Positions 9,942-19,420 are shown, counted from the first letter of the stretch. The stretch: DNA of 64,000 nucleotides from Nocardia huaxiensis (GCF_013744875.1 NZ_CP059399.1:930001-994000), one strand, 5' to 3'. A program made the numbers and translations. Notes: a model not told the origin generated them from the letters alone.

Positions 9942-9963
9942 CATTTGATGTAGATCTGTAAAA
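9929..9963. promoter_or_regulatory. Inverted repeat over a candidate promoter
   Basis: TTTTACAG (9929-9936) and CTGTAAAA (9956-9963) are perfect inverted arms separated by 19 nt. A TTGACA -35 element (9938-9943), which overlaps the MMPL stop codon, lies between them, and TAAAAC at 9959-9964 could be the -10 (15-nt spacer). The dyad resembles a repressor site for the downstream membrane-protein gene at 10004. The regulator is not identified. Confidence 0.45.
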
Positions 9964-10003
9964 CTCAAGGGCGTTTTGCGGTCATCCGGAGAGAGGGACG
10001 CCA

Positions 10004-10630
10004 ATGACCGAGCACGCCCGCACGGCGCTCGACCTGCTGCGCGACAGCAGCCAATTCAAGTGGTATGCCATTCCACTGCTGCTGCTCGTCATCTACGTCT
10101 ATGCCACCGAGGTCGAGCGCCGGAACTGGAATGTTCTGTTCGCGGGCATCGCGCTCTGGGGCATGGATCTGTTCAACGAGATCTGGAATTCGCTGGTCTT
10201 CCATGCCACCGGCCGCGCACCCGTCTGGGGCGCGACCGGCCCGACCGCGTATCAGCTGCTCATCGGACTGAACATCGAGATCTGCTTCATGTTCGCCATC
10301 ATGGGCGCGGCGGCGGCGAAGATGCTGCCGCCCAAGGAAACCCGCATCCTCGGCCTGCCCAACCGGCCGGTGCTCATCGCGGTGAACGCCGCGGCGGCCG
10401 TCGGCGTGGAGGTGCTGCTCAACAAGGCCGGCGTGCTCACCTGGGACTGGTCCTGGTGGCAGCCGAGCTTCCCGTTCCTCATCTGGCTCATCGGCTACGT
10501 GCCGTTCTTCGCGGCCTGCTTCTACGTGCACGATCTGCCGACCGTGCGGGCGAAAGCCACTACGGTGGGGGCGATTCTGGGCGTGGACGCGGTGGCCATC
10601 GCTGTCTTCGGAGCTCTGGGGTGGCTGTGA
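10004..10630 (+). CDS. Hypothetical multi-pass membrane protein
   Basis: A 208-residue protein with about six hydrophobic segments (for example WYAIPLLLLVIYVYATEV near 20-37 and FPFLIWLIGYVPFFAACFYV near 158-177) and few charged residues inside them. Aromatic residues are common in the loops (WDWSWWQPSFPF). ATG 10004 follows GGAGAGAGGGA. I do not recognise a family. The stop overlaps the start of the secreted-protein gene, so the two are probably made together, as a membrane and an exported component. Confidence 0.75.
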   Translation: MTEHARTALDLLRDSSQFKWYAIPLLLLVIYVYATEVERRNWNVLFAGIALWGMDLFNEIWNSLVFHATGRAPVWGATGPTAYQLLIGLNIEICFMFAIMGAAAAKMLPPKETRILGLPNRPVLIAVNAAAAVGVEVLLNKAGVLTWDWSWWQPSFPFLIWLIGYVPFFAACFYVHDLPTVRAKATTVGAILGVDAVAIAVFGALGWL

Positions 10631-12174
10631 ATTCTCGTTTCAAGCGCGGCGCAGTCTGGGTGGCAGCCGGAGTCGTCTTCGCCGGTCTGACAACGTATTC
10701 CGGCGCTTCCGCCGAGACCGGCGGGTGCGGGCTGATCGGCACCGTGGGCACACCCGAGCTGGGCGCGGACGACACCACGGCGGGCCTCGAGGCCCTGCCC
10801 GCCGCGAATATCGCACTGCCCGAACAGATCTACTTCCGCACCTCTGCCGAATCGTTCAACCGGCGCTGGTCCTTCTCCGCCCGCGACGGGCACATCTACG
10901 TGAAAGAAGCCGCCGCGCAGGGCGGGTGGCGCAACCTCCCGCTGCCCGGCTGCATGGAGGGCCGCATCGCGGGCGTCTCCGCCGATGACGACGAGGTCAT
11001 GGCCATCGATCGCGACGGCCGGTTCTTCACCATGGACCACGCGCTCAGCGCGCCCGAGGACTGGAACTGGAGCGAGCGGTACGGGACGCCGCTGTGGACC
11101 GGGGCCGGAAACACCCTGCCCGCAGGCACCCTCGACTGGACCTGGTCGGTGCTCTCGCCGAACGAGGATCACGTCTGGCGCGACAATGCGGGCAATGACC
11201 ATCCCGTCGGCGGGGCCAAGGTCTCGCACGTCTTCGCCTTGACCGGCGGCGGCAGCCGCATCAGCTATGTGGACCCCTGGCTGCCGGTGGACCACAGCTA
11301 CGAGTTCGCCACTCCGGCGAACGGGCGCTTCCGGGCGGTGAAGCTGTCCACCAGCGCCTCGACCACGTTGGTGGTCAATCGATTCGGCGATCTGTACACG
11401 CGGCTCTACGACTTCGACATCTCGGGCGCGGACAAGGTCTTCTTCCGGTACTCGTACGAGGATCAGCGCGGCCTGCCGGAAGCGCCCGACATGCTGTCGG
11501 AGCGGATCGATTCCCGGTACGCCGCCATTCAGCTGCCCGCGCCCGACTGGGTGCGCCAGCCCAAGGTGCCCGGTGAGATCACCGACCGCATCTCCGTGCA
11601 CAAGACCGGAATCGGTTCGGACGCACGGGAGTTGCGCGTCGAGGGCCGCAGTGACGGCCGCACCGGCTACTGGGTCAAGACGCTGACCGCCGCGCAGTGG
11701 AGTTTCGTGCCCACCGACCAGCCGCTGGCCGGAAATCCCTTGCAGAACACCACGGACGACCGTTCCATCGACGATTCGATCCAGCCCTCGCCGTACAGCT
11801 ATGCGGGCAGCGCCGGAACGTGGACCGCGTCGGTCGAGAACTTCGATGTGTCGAACACGCCTACGCTGCGAATAGATTTCGGCGACGGCGCGCGCCTGGA
11901 TCTGATCCTGCACACCGTCGACGGTCTGCGGCAGCTCCCACAGCAGCAGGGCATCGGCACGCAGGCCCGCCGTTTCGACGGGACCATCGAGGTTCCCGCC
12001 GAGGTCCTGGGTTCACTTGCCACGCAACCCGATTCGGTGCGTCAGTTCCTCGCCTCGGCGCTCGGCGGCCGGCGGTTCACCGACACCGCCGTCGATGTCA
12101 CCGTGAGCGAATTCCGTATCGACGGACTCGGCGTGGTTCTGGTCAGAACTCCGCCTGGTCCTCCGGCTCGATGA
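10621..12174 (+). CDS. Secreted hypothetical protein, possible beta-propeller
   Basis: A 517-residue protein with a Sec-type signal peptide: basic residues near position 7, a hydrophobic stretch, and a likely cut after TTYSGASA near residue 33. The mature part is rich in Trp, Asp and Gly with blocks such as DGHIYVKEAA, DRDGRFFTMDHAL and NRFGDLYTRLYDF that recur like propeller blades; I infer this fold only from the pattern. GTG 10621 has GGAG at 10610-10613; GTG 10627 in the same frame is possible. It overlaps the upstream membrane-protein gene. Its 3' end overlaps the convergent MBL-fold gene by 32 bp. Function unknown. Confidence 0.75.
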   Translation: MAVNSRFKRGAVWVAAGVVFAGLTTYSGASAETGGCGLIGTVGTPELGADDTTAGLEALPAANIALPEQIYFRTSAESFNRRWSFSARDGHIYVKEAAAQGGWRNLPLPGCMEGRIAGVSADDDEVMAIDRDGRFFTMDHALSAPEDWNWSERYGTPLWTGAGNTLPAGTLDWTWSVLSPNEDHVWRDNAGNDHPVGGAKVSHVFALTGGGSRISYVDPWLPVDHSYEFATPANGRFRAVKLSTSASTTLVVNRFGDLYTRLYDFDISGADKVFFRYSYEDQRGLPEAPDMLSERIDSRYAAIQLPAPDWVRQPKVPGEITDRISVHKTGIGSDARELRVEGRSDGRTGYWVKTLTAAQWSFVPTDQPLAGNPLQNTTDDRSIDDSIQPSPYSYAGSAGTWTASVENFDVSNTPTLRIDFGDGARLDLILHTVDGLRQLPQQQGIGTQARRFDGTIEVPAEVLGSLATQPDSVRQFLASALGGRRFTDTAVDVTVSEFRIDGLGVVLVRTPPGPPAR

Positions 12175-12787
12175 CCTTGAATTCGGTATTCGCAGGGCGC
12201 ATTTCGTTCAACCGGCCGAAATAGATGCCCTGCGCCTCCGGCTGAATGATCCCGTAGTGGATCGGCAGCGCCGTGCGCGGATTCACCGCGCGCAGATAGT
12301 CCACCGCCTCGCTGATCCGCATCCACGGGGCGGCGGCCGGAATCGCGAGCACGCCCACCGGCACCGGCGGCACCCACAGCGAATCGCCCGGATGCACCAG
12401 CTGCGCCGGATCGTCCGGGGTGCCGAGCTGGAAGACCGTATTGTCGATGACCGGAATCTCCGGATGGATCACCGCGTGCCGCCCACCGCCGCCGGTGACC
12501 TGCACGTCGCCGACCTTCAGCACGTTCCCGGCGTGCACCGCCTCCCACGGCTCCTCGCGCAGTTGCGCGGTCTGCGGATCCGACAGCAGCCGCGCCTGCG
12601 GATTCGCCTCGACCAGCGCGCCGATCCGATTCGGGTCGATGTGATCGGGATGCTGATGCGTCACCGCGATGGCATCCAGCCCCGTGAGGCCCTCGAACCC
12701 GTGCGAGAAGGTGCCCGGATCGAAGAGAATCTTGGTCCCGTTCAGCTCCACCAGAATGCATGAGTGTCCGAAATGGGCTATGCGCAT
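12143..12787 (-). CDS. MBL-fold metal-dependent hydrolase, UlaG-like
   Basis: A 214-residue metallo-beta-lactamase-fold protein of the UlaG/RomA type. The metal motif THQHPDH is at residues 43-49, and a C-terminal ALPIHYG supplies another likely ligand. The fold starts at once with RIAHFGHSCILVE. ATG 12787 is supported by a TACCGT -10 box six nt upstream, a leaderless arrangement. It is divergent from purS and convergent with the secreted-protein gene, which it overlaps by 32 bp. The substrate of this subgroup cannot be told from the sequence. Confidence 0.87.
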   Translation of the reverse strand: MRIAHFGHSCILVELNGTKILFDPGTFSHGFEGLTGLDAIAVTHQHPDHIDPNRIGALVEANPQARLLSDPQTAQLREEPWEAVHAGNVLKVGDVQVTGGGGRHAVIHPEIPVIDNTVFQLGTPDDPAQLVHPGDSLWVPPVPVGVLAIPAAAPWMRISEAVDYLRAVNPRTALPIHYGIIQPEAQGIYFGRLNEMRPANTEFKVIEPEDQAEF

Positions 12788-12793
12788 ATGGCA

Positions 12794-12799
12794 ACGGTA
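12794..12799 (-). promoter_or_regulatory. -10 box of leaderless MBL-fold gene
   Basis: TACCGT read on the minus strand, six nt before ATG 12787. No ribosome-binding site lies between them, so the transcript probably begins at the start codon. Confidence 0.5.
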
Positions 12800-12937
12800 G
12801 CCCTGATCTGTGGCGCGGCCCACTTACCGCACGACCCGGCGACGCCCCGCCGCGCCACGCCAACTACCCTGATCAGCGAAACCCCCGCTCGGCTGCATGT
12901 GTCTCCGAGCGCCGCCCCACCAGCTGAGGAGCAACGC

Positions 12938-13171
12938 GTGGCACGTGTCGTGGTCGAGGTGATGCCGAAGGCCGAAATCCTGGATCCGCAGGGACAGGCC
13001 ATCGTCGGCGCGCTGGGGCGCCTGGGTCACCCGGGAATCTCGGATGTGCGGCAGGGCAAGCGATTCGAACTCGATGTCGCCGACAATGTGAGCGACGCCG
13101 AGCTCGAGCAGATCGCCGAATCGCTGCTCGCCAACACCGTCATCGAGGACTGGAAGGTCGTCCGGCTGTGA
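12938..13171 (+). CDS. purS: Phosphoribosylformylglycinamidine synthase subunit PurS
   Basis: A 77-residue PurS, which bridges the PurL and PurQ subunits of FGAM synthase in purine biosynthesis. It opens with the typical [19 protein letters not shown] and ends with DWKVVRL. GTG 12938 fits the family length and has AGGAG at 12927-12931. Its stop overlaps the purQ start (GTGA), so the two are coupled. purL lies 6.4 kb downstream, apart from its partners. Confidence 0.95.
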   Translation: MARVVVEVMPKAEILDPQGQAIVGALGRLGHPGISDVRQGKRFELDVADNVSDAELEQIAESLLANTVIEDWKVVRL

Positions 13172-13845
13172 CCGCACGCATCGGAGTCATCACCTTCCCG
13201 GGCACGCTCGACGATGTCGACGCCGCCCGCGCCGCCAAACTGGCCGGTGCCGAGGCCGTCTCGCTGTGGCATGCCGACGCCGACCTGAAGGGGGTCGACG
13301 CGGTCATCGTGCCCGGCGGCTTCTCCTACGGGGATTACCTGCGGGCCGGGGCGATCGCCAGCATGGCTCCGGTCATGGGCGAGGTCATCAAGGCCGCCGG
13401 GCAGGGCATGCCGGTGCTGGGCATCTGCAACGGTTTCCAGATCCTGTGCGAGGCCGGGCTGCTGCCGGGCGCGCTCACCCGCAACGAGGGGCTGCACTTC
13501 GTGTGCCGCGACCAGTGGCTGAGCGTCGAGCGCACCGACACCGCCTGGACCTCCCGCTACGAGCCGGGCGCGCAGATCCTGGTGCCCGTCAAGAACGCCG
13601 AGGGGCGCTACCAGGCTTCGCAGGCCGTGCTGGACGAGCTGGAAGGCGAAGGCCGCGTGGTCTTCCGGTACGCGGGCGACAACCCGAACGGGTCGCAGCG
13701 CGATATCGCGGGCATCTGCTCCCCGGACGGCCGCATCGTCGGCCTCATGCCGCATCCGGAGCACGCCACCGAGGCGCTCACCGGCCCCAGCGACGACGGG
13801 CTGGGGATCTTCTTCTCCGTGCTGGACGCGCTGGTTTCCGCCTAA
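13168..13845 (+). CDS. purQ: FGAM synthase, glutaminase subunit PurQ
   Basis: A 225-residue class I glutamine amidotransferase that supplies ammonia to PurL. The triad is visible: nucleophile Cys87 in LGICNGFQ, and His196 and Glu198 in [20 protein letters not shown] at 49-61 is a PurQ signature. The start GTG overlaps the purS stop, and the stop overlaps by 4 bp the stop of the convergent AmiC-like gene. Confidence 0.96.
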   Translation: MTARIGVITFPGTLDDVDAARAAKLAGAEAVSLWHADADLKGVDAVIVPGGFSYGDYLRAGAIASMAPVMGEVIKAAGQGMPVLGICNGFQILCEAGLLPGALTRNEGLHFVCRDQWLSVERTDTAWTSRYEPGAQILVPVKNAEGRYQASQAVLDELEGEGRVVFRYAGDNPNGSQRDIAGICSPDGRIVGLMPHPEHATEALTGPSDDGLGIFFSVLDALVSA

Positions 13846-14930
13846 CTGATCCGATCCAGAATCTCGAACCCGACCCCCTCGGCGCGGGCGATGTAACCGG
13901 GTAGCACCACCTGGTTTCCATCGAATCCGATTGCGCCCGAGGGGGTTTCGAGTATCGCCCCATTGTCGACGGCGGCGTGCACCCGGCGGACGTCCAGGGA
14001 ATTCGCGGCCTCGGCCATGGCCCACAGCGTGCGGACCGCCTCGTATTCGGTATTGCTGAAGTTGGTGAGCGCCGGGGCGAACTCACCGTGCAGCCGCCGG
14101 TAGCGCTCCAGCCGATCCATGCCCTCGGCCCCGTTCACGAAGAAGCTCGACGGCACATACAGATTCCGGTTCGCCTTGCGGCCCGCCGCCAGCAGCACGT
14201 TCTCGTCCACCGCCGGGCTCACCCGCAGCTGCTTCTCGTCCCGCCCGATCTTGGCGAACTGCTTGTTGAATCGCGCCACATCGGCCCCCACCAGCAGCAC
14301 GATCACCCCGTCCACCTGATCGAGCAGGGGATCGGCGAGGAAATCCTCGAAGTCCTGCGTGCCCATCGGCACGAATTTCTCCAGCGGCAGGAAGTGCTCC
14401 AGATCCGCGGCCCCCCGATGGCCGAGCTCGTCGCGCACCGCGTCCGCGGTCCGCCGCGGCCACACATAGTCGTTGCCGATAATGGCCCAGCGTCGTGCGC
14501 CCAGTTCTCTTCGCAGCCAGCGCAGCGCGGGCAGAATCTGCCGGCCCGGATTCGAGCCGATCATGAAAAGCCCTGGTGGCGGCCGTTCCACGCCCTCGTG
14601 ATCGGTGGCGAACAGGTACGGCACCCGCCCGTCGACCGCTTCCGACACCGCCCGCCGCACCGCCGAGGTGTGCCAGCCGGTGATGGCGTGCACCATCCCG
14701 GTCGCCAGCAATGCCGATACCTCGCGTGCCACGTCGGCCGGATCGCGCCCGCCGTCAATGTGCGTGACGCGCAATTCCCTTCCGAGAATTCCTGTGCCGC
14801 TGTTGATTTCTTGCACGGCCAGAGAAATGGCGGCCTCGCACGAGGGCGCGAAGATGCCGCCCGGCCCCTGCTGCGGGACTATGTTGAGGATCTCGATACA
14901 GTTCTCGGGATTCCCGCCGAACGGGGTCAT
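13842..14930 (-). CDS. AmiC/urea-binding-like cytosolic ligand sensor (first copy)
   Basis: A 362-residue periplasmic-binding-protein-fold protein of the AmiC / urea- and amide-binding type (type 1, LivJ-like). It lacks a signal peptide or lipobox: the sequence starts [15 protein letters not shown] and goes directly into the fold, so it should stay in the cytoplasm. Family landmarks are the [13 protein letters not shown] segment, [20 protein letters not shown], and the repeat-domain [13 protein letters not shown]. AmiC senses amides and restrains the antiterminator AmiR; no ANTAR protein is seen here. Instead a divergent MarR regulator and a paralogue (15433-16506) lie next to it. Start ATG 14930; weak AAGGG upstream. 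Confidence 0.8.
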   Translation of the reverse strand: MTPFGGNPENCIEILNIVPQQGPGGIFAPSCEAAISLAVQEINSGTGILGRELRVTHIDGGRDPADVAREVSALLATGMVHAITGWHTSAVRRAVSEAVDGRVPYLFATDHEGVERPPPGLFMIGSNPGRQILPALRWLRRELGARRWAIIGNDYVWPRRTADAVRDELGHRGAADLEHFLPLEKFVPMGTQDFEDFLADPLLDQVDGVIVLLVGADVARFNKQFAKIGRDEKQLRVSPAVDENVLLAAGRKANRNLYVPSSFFVNGAEGMDRLERYRRLHGEFAPALTNFSNTEYEAVRTLWAMAEAANSLDVRRVHAAVDNGAILETPSGAIGFDGNQVVLPGYIARAEGVGFEILDRIS

Positions 14931-14976
14931 CGGATACCCTTCCCCTCGTTCGATGGAATTTGGACGGGCGGGAATT

Positions 14977-15414
14977 ATGGCGACAATTCTAGGTGGAATT
15001 TCGACCCTGCACGGTGCACTGAGGGCTGCGGAGCGCAGTTGGCTTCGTCACCTCGACGCCGCTCTGTGTGCCAGACGCCTGACCCCCGACCAGTGGTGCA
15101 TGCTCACCAACCTCTCCGGTGACACCGGCATCACCATGAGCGAACTGGCGGCCCGCGCGCAACTGCCGCCCTCCTCCGCCACCCGGCACGCCGACCATTT
15201 GGCCGAGCGTGGACTCATCTTCCGCGTGGCCGCCGCCGACGACCGCCGCCGCATCCTCATCGGATTGAGCCGGCGCGGCGTCGAACTCGTCGAAGAGGTC
15301 CGCGCCGAGGAGATGCGCGCCGAGGCCGAGCTACGCCGGACCCTCGGCGGCGGCGACTACCTGGAGCTGCTACGCCTGCTCGAACGCGTCGCCGACGCAC
15401 CCCAGCCGCGCTGA
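14977..15414 (+). CDS. MarR-family transcriptional regulator
   Basis: A 145-residue winged-helix repressor of the MarR type, with the recognition region MSELAARAQLPPSSATRHADHLAERGL and the wing RVAAADDRRRILIGLS at about 55-105. ATG 14977 is chosen for family length; ATG 14953 in the same frame is possible. It is divergent from one AmiC-like gene (46 bp apart) and convergent with the other, so it could control the first promoter from the shared region. No ligand is known from the sequence; the flanking ligand-binding proteins make a joint sensing unit plausible. Confidence 0.88.
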   Translation: MATILGGISTLHGALRAAERSWLRHLDAALCARRLTPDQWCMLTNLSGDTGITMSELAARAQLPPSSATRHADHLAERGLIFRVAAADDRRRILIGLSRRGVELVEEVRAEEMRAEAELRRTLGGGDYLELLRLLERVADAPQPR

Positions 15415-15432
15415 CCGAGCGCCGATCCGAAC

Positions 15433-16506
15433 TCACCCGGTGAGCACCGTCAGATCCACCCCGTCCGCGCGCGCGATGCGCACCGGCCGCAGAATCTGAT
15501 CGTCCCAGAACCGGAATTCCCCAGGCGGGCCCTCGAATACGGACCGCGCGTGCAACGCGCTGTGAATCCGCGGCACCTCCGGTGAACCCACCGCCTGCAC
15601 CAGCGCCGCCAGTGCGTGCACCGACAGATACGAGCCGTACGCGAAACGTCCCACCGCGGGCGGGAATTCGCGATACCACTGCCCGTAGCGATCCCGCAGC
15701 GCCCGGCTGTCGGCACGATCCGGCAGCGAACTCGACGCCACGAACACATTCCGGTTGGCGCCGGGCCCACCGGCCAGCAGCACATCCTCGTCGAAGGTCG
15801 GCCCCACCCGCACCTGCCGTTCGGCCCGGCCCGTCGCCGCGAACGCGCGATTGAATCGAACGGCATCGCCGCTGGTCATGACGAGCAGCAGGCCGTCGGC
15901 CAGATCCAGCATGGGATGTCCGAGCACCGGCTCGAAATCCGCGGCGCCGATCGGCACCGCGTATTCGGCGAACACCACGTGCGGGGGTGCGAGCAGCCGG
16001 CGCAGCACGGCCGCGTAGCGCCACGCCCAGCCGAAGTCGGACACCAGCAATACCCAGCGGTGCAGCCCGTATTCGCGATACAGCCAGCGCACCACGTGAT
16101 AGGTGAGCGCACCCGGATGTTCGGCGATCATGAAGGTGCCCGGCTGATACGGGGCCAGCCCGTCGTGCCCGTAACCGAACAGGCAGGGCACGCGCCCGGC
16201 CACCGCGCGCATGATCGACAGCCGGTCCGAGCTCACCGGATTGCCGGTCACCGCGCGCACCAATCCGGTGGCGATCAGCGCCGAGACCTCGCGCCCCAGC
16301 TCGATCGGATCGCCGCCGCCGTCCAGGACGGTGAGGCAGGTTTCCCGGCCGAGAATGCCGTCCGAGGAATTGATTTCACCGGCGGCCAGCCGCGCCAGCG
16401 CCTCACACGAGGGCCCGTACATGGCGGCGTGACCCTGCCGGGGCGCAATGTGCAGGATTTCGAACGAATCCCCCAGCGCAGGCCCGGACTGTCGCACGGT
16501 TTTCAC
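15433..16506 (-). CDS. AmiC/urea-binding-like cytosolic ligand sensor (second copy)
   Basis: A 357-residue paralogue of the protein at 13842-14930, sharing EINSSDGILGRE, the SALIATGLVRAVTG segment and VGPTFDEDVLLAGG. It too lacks any export signal. GTG 16506 is the first start; GTG 16497 is better spaced from GGGAGGGG and could be the true one. It is separated from the MarR stop by 18 bp, tail to tail. The divergence between the two copies at ligand-facing positions suggests different ligands, an inference to test. Confidence 0.78.
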   Translation of the reverse strand: MKTVRQSGPALGDSFEILHIAPRQGHAAMYGPSCEALARLAAGEINSSDGILGRETCLTVLDGGGDPIELGREVSALIATGLVRAVTGNPVSSDRLSIMRAVAGRVPCLFGYGHDGLAPYQPGTFMIAEHPGALTYHVVRWLYREYGLHRWVLLVSDFGWAWRYAAVLRRLLAPPHVVFAEYAVPIGAADFEPVLGHPMLDLADGLLLVMTSGDAVRFNRAFAATGRAERQVRVGPTFDEDVLLAGGPGANRNVFVASSSLPDRADSRALRDRYGQWYREFPPAVGRFAYGSYLSVHALAALVQAVGSPEVPRIHSALHARSVFEGPPGEFRFWDDQILRPVRIARADGVDLTVLTG

Positions 16507-16694
16507 CCCTCCCGCCGGGCGAACCCGGATACCAGGATCGTGGACTGATTCTAGTCCCGCGCCGCAGGCCCGAGCCGGCGGATCGAAATTCCATTCCCCT
16601 CGAAATCCTTTAATTACCAGCGCAACCCGATACCCGCGCCACGCGCGTACGCGGCCGGAGGGACCGCTGCCGCAGAAACTGAATCAGACATGCT

Positions 16695-16700
16695 TAGGAT
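16695..16700 (+). promoter_or_regulatory. -10 box of leaderless pepC
   Basis: TAGGAT six nt before ATG 16707, with no ribosome-binding site between them. Confidence 0.5.
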
Positions 16701-16706
16701 CGGCAC

Positions 16707-18026
16707 ATGCCAGTTGCCGAGACCACCGCCACTGCCGCCGGACTGTGCGAATTCATCGACGCCTCGCCGTCGCCGTTCCATGTGTGCCGCACCGTGGCGG
16801 CCGAACTCGACGACCACGGATTCACCCGCCTCTCCGAATCCGCGCCCTGGCCCTCCAACAGCGCCGGCCGCTACTACGTGGTGCGCAGCGGCTCGCTGGT
16901 GGCCTGGGCCGACGGCGGCCCCGGCGCGCCCACCGGCTTCCGCACCGGACAGGCCACCCCGTTCCGGGTGGTCGGCGCGCACACCGACAGCCCCAACCTG
17001 CGCGTGAAACAGCATCCGGACCTGGCCGTGGCGGGCTGGCAGATGGTCGGGCTGGAACCCTACGGCGGGGCCTGGCTCAACTCCTGGCTCGACCGCGACC
17101 TCGGCATCTCCGGACGGCTGTCGGTGCGCGACGGAAATGTGGTGCGGGAGCGGCTGATTCGCATCGACGAACCGATCCTGCGGGTACCGCAGCTGGCCAT
17201 CCACCTGTCCGAGGACCGGGGCGGGGTGAAACTGGATCCGCAGCGGCACGTGAACGCGGTGTGGGGGATCGGCGGGGAACCGCGCTCGTTCATGGCCTTC
17301 ATCGCCGAACGCTCCGGCATCGAAGCCAACGCGGTGCTCGGCTGGGAACTCATGACCCACGATCTGGTGCCGTCCAAGCTCATCGGCCGCGACCTGGATC
17401 TGGTGTCCGCGCCGCGCCTGGACAATCAGGGCACCTGCTACGCCGGACTGCGCGCCTTCCTCGCCGCCATCAACGAACCCGGCGCGGCGGTGCCGGTGCT
17501 GGCCATGTTCGACCACGAGGAGGTCGGCAGCCAATCCGACCGCGGCGCCCAATCCGGGCTGCTGCCCACGGTTCTCGAACGCATCGTGCTGACTCGCGGC
17601 GGCGGGCGCGCCGAATACCTGGCCGCGCTGGCCGGATCCGTCTGCGCCTCCGGCGATATGGCGCACGCGACGCACCCCAACTACCCGGACCGGCACGAGC
17701 CCGCGCACCGCATCGAGGTCAACGGCGGACCGGTGCTCAAGGTCAACCAGAACCTGCGCTACGCCACCGACGCGGCCGGCGCGGGCGCCTTCGCCCTGGC
17801 CTGCTCGCAAGCCGATGTGCCACTCCAGCGCTACGTCCACCGCGCCGACCTGCCCTGCGGCTCCACCATCGGCCCCATGACCGCGGCCCGCACCGGCATG
17901 CCCACCGTCGACGTCGGCGCGGCCCAGCTCGCCATGCACTCCGCGCGAGAAATGATGGGAGCGGCCGACATTCCCGCCTACGCCGCAGCGCTCGCCGCCT
18001 TCCTCACCCCCGAGCCGCCGCGCTGA
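16707..18026 (+). CDS. pepC: M18 aspartyl aminopeptidase
   Basis: A 439-residue zinc aminopeptidase of family M18, which removes N-terminal acidic residues from peptides. Metal and catalytic motifs: [10 protein letters not shown] (His92, Asp94), [11 protein letters not shown], and near the end [11 protein letters not shown]. Length is normal for the family. The gene appears to be leaderless. In M. tuberculosis pepC (Rv0800) lies at the same place before purL, as I recall. A mannosyltransferase gene converges from the other side with 12 bp between the stops. Confidence 0.93.
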   Translation: MPVAETTATAAGLCEFIDASPSPFHVCRTVAAELDDHGFTRLSESAPWPSNSAGRYYVVRSGSLVAWADGGPGAPTGFRTGQATPFRVVGAHTDSPNLRVKQHPDLAVAGWQMVGLEPYGGAWLNSWLDRDLGISGRLSVRDGNVVRERLIRIDEPILRVPQLAIHLSEDRGGVKLDPQRHVNAVWGIGGEPRSFMAFIAERSGIEANAVLGWELMTHDLVPSKLIGRDLDLVSAPRLDNQGTCYAGLRAFLAAINEPGAAVPVLAMFDHEEVGSQSDRGAQSGLLPTVLERIVLTRGGGRAEYLAALAGSVCASGDMAHATHPNYPDRHEPAHRIEVNGGPVLKVNQNLRYATDAAGAGAFALACSQADVPLQRYVHRADLPCGSTIGPMTAARTGMPTVDVGAAQLAMHSAREMMGAADIPAYAAALAAFLTPEPPR

Positions 18027-18038
18027 AAGAGCATTTAC

Positions 18039-19301
18039 CTAGACCGTGTGCGCTGCGGGTTTCCGCAGCTGCGGGTGGTAGGTCAGCGCTGCCACCACGA
18101 AGATCGCGAAGGTGAACAGCACGTAGCTGCTGCCGAGGATCTGCTCCCACCAGGACCATTCGAGTTCGCGGTCGCGGTCGTGCGGGAGCACCCACTGCGG
18201 CCCGACCGCGAACATGACGAAGGCGAAACCGACCGCGCCGACGAACCAGCGGCTGCGGCGGCCGTTGGCGATGGCGTCGGCGGCCACGATGAGCGCGGGC
18301 GCGACCCACACCCAGTGGTGCGACCACGACACCGGCGAAATCAGCAGCACCGTAGCGGCATTCACCATCAGGGCGGCCGCGTCCGCGCCGATCGAGAACA
18401 GCCGCTTCATCCAGATGGCGGCCAGCGCCACGGCAATGGCGGACAGCCCCAGCCAGATCAGTGTCGCCGCCGAATCGGAGACCCCGAGGCGGAAGGCGAA
18501 GCCCTTCAACGACTGATTGCCCGCGTAGTACGGCGGCCCGATCCGCCCGGTGTCTGCCAGCGTCTCGAACCAGTACTTCGGCGAATCCTTCGGGAAGATC
18601 AGCCAGCCCACCAGCACCGCGCCGATCGTCGCGCCCACGAGGGTGGCCGCGCCCTTCCAATCCCGGCGCAGCACGAAGTACAGCAGATATCCGGCCGGCG
18701 TCAGCTTCACCGACACCGCGATGCCGATCAGCATGCCGCGCGGCCAGAAAGGCTTGCGCACCAGGCAATCCAGCGTGATGGCCGCCATCAGCACCAGATT
18801 GATCTGCCCGAAATTGAAGGTCTGCCGCAGCGGCTCCAGCAGCTGGAAGATCGCGATCGCGCCGACCACGATGCTCAACCGGGTGACCCGCTCCATGGCG
18901 GGGCGCAATCGCTCCAGCACCACCCACAGCGTGATGCCCAGGGACAGCACCGAAGTCGCGAGCACCACCCACTCGGCGACATCCAACGGCATCAACGCCA
19001 GCGGCGCGAAGAACAGGGCGGCCAGCGGGGGATAGGTGAACGGCAGCCCGATCCCCATCACCGGCGGCATCGGCCCGTACAGGTCCTTGCCGTCCAGCCA
19101 GGCCCGCGCGCCATTGCGGTACACCTGAAGATCGATGTAGCCGTACCAGAACTTGGCGAGATAGCTGACAATCGCGGACACCGCGAAGAGGCCGATCGCG
19201 ATCGCCAGCAATTCGAGCTGTCGGCGCGTCAAACCTGCAGAACCTTCTGATGCGGTCGCGGGCTTCTCCGCCGGATCCGCAAGCCCGGATCGATCGCTCA
19301 C
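18039..19301 (-). CDS. GT87-family (DUF2029) membrane mannosyltransferase
   Basis: A 420-residue polyprenyl-phosphate-dependent glycosyltransferase with about 11 membrane helices, of the alpha-1,2-mannosyltransferase group (PimE-like). The first outer loop carries the conserved acidic site YIDLQVYRNGARAW near residue 55; further signatures are GQINLVLMA and SVKLTPAGYLLY. In mycolate bacteria these enzymes extend phosphatidylinositol mannosides, lipomannan or arabinomannan. GTG 19301 is chosen because a TACTCT -10 lies six nt upstream. The same frame continues open far upstream opposite purL, but that part is a shadow. The exact acceptor is not predictable. Confidence 0.87.
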   Translation of the reverse strand: MSDRSGLADPAEKPATASEGSAGLTRRQLELLAIAIGLFAVSAIVSYLAKFWYGYIDLQVYRNGARAWLDGKDLYGPMPPVMGIGLPFTYPPLAALFFAPLALMPLDVAEWVVLATSVLSLGITLWVVLERLRPAMERVTRLSIVVGAIAIFQLLEPLRQTFNFGQINLVLMAAITLDCLVRKPFWPRGMLIGIAVSVKLTPAGYLLYFVLRRDWKGAATLVGATIGAVLVGWLIFPKDSPKYWFETLADTGRIGPPYYAGNQSLKGFAFRLGVSDSAATLIWLGLSAIAVALAAIWMKRLFSIGADAAALMVNAATVLLISPVSWSHHWVWVAPALIVAADAIANGRRSRWFVGAVGFAFVMFAVGPQWVLPHDRDRELEWSWWEQILGSSYVLFTFAIFVVAALTYHPQLRKPAAHTV

Positions 19302-19307
19302 CGCCCT

Positions 19308-19313
19308 AGAGTA
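19308..19313 (-). promoter_or_regulatory. -10 box of leaderless mannosyltransferase gene
   Basis: TACTCT on the minus strand, six nt before GTG 19301. Confidence 0.5.
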
Positions 19314-19376
19314 GCGGTGAGGCTTGGCTTCTCTGTGCCTTCGGGCACCCGTGCGCCGCCGAAACCGCGACCCCGC

Positions 19377-19420
19377 AGCACATTCCTCACAAAAGCCCCA
19401 GCGAGGACGAGGAATGTGCT
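19377..19420. promoter_or_regulatory. Long inverted repeat upstream of purL
   Basis: AGCACATTCCTC (19377-19388) and GAGGAATGTGCT (19409-19420) are perfect 12-nt inverted arms around a 20-nt loop. The element lies in the 249-bp divergent region between the mannosyltransferase gene and purL. A TAGACT -10 candidate for purL is at 19467-19472, downstream of it. It could be an operator or a hairpin; there is no T-run. Confidence 0.5.
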
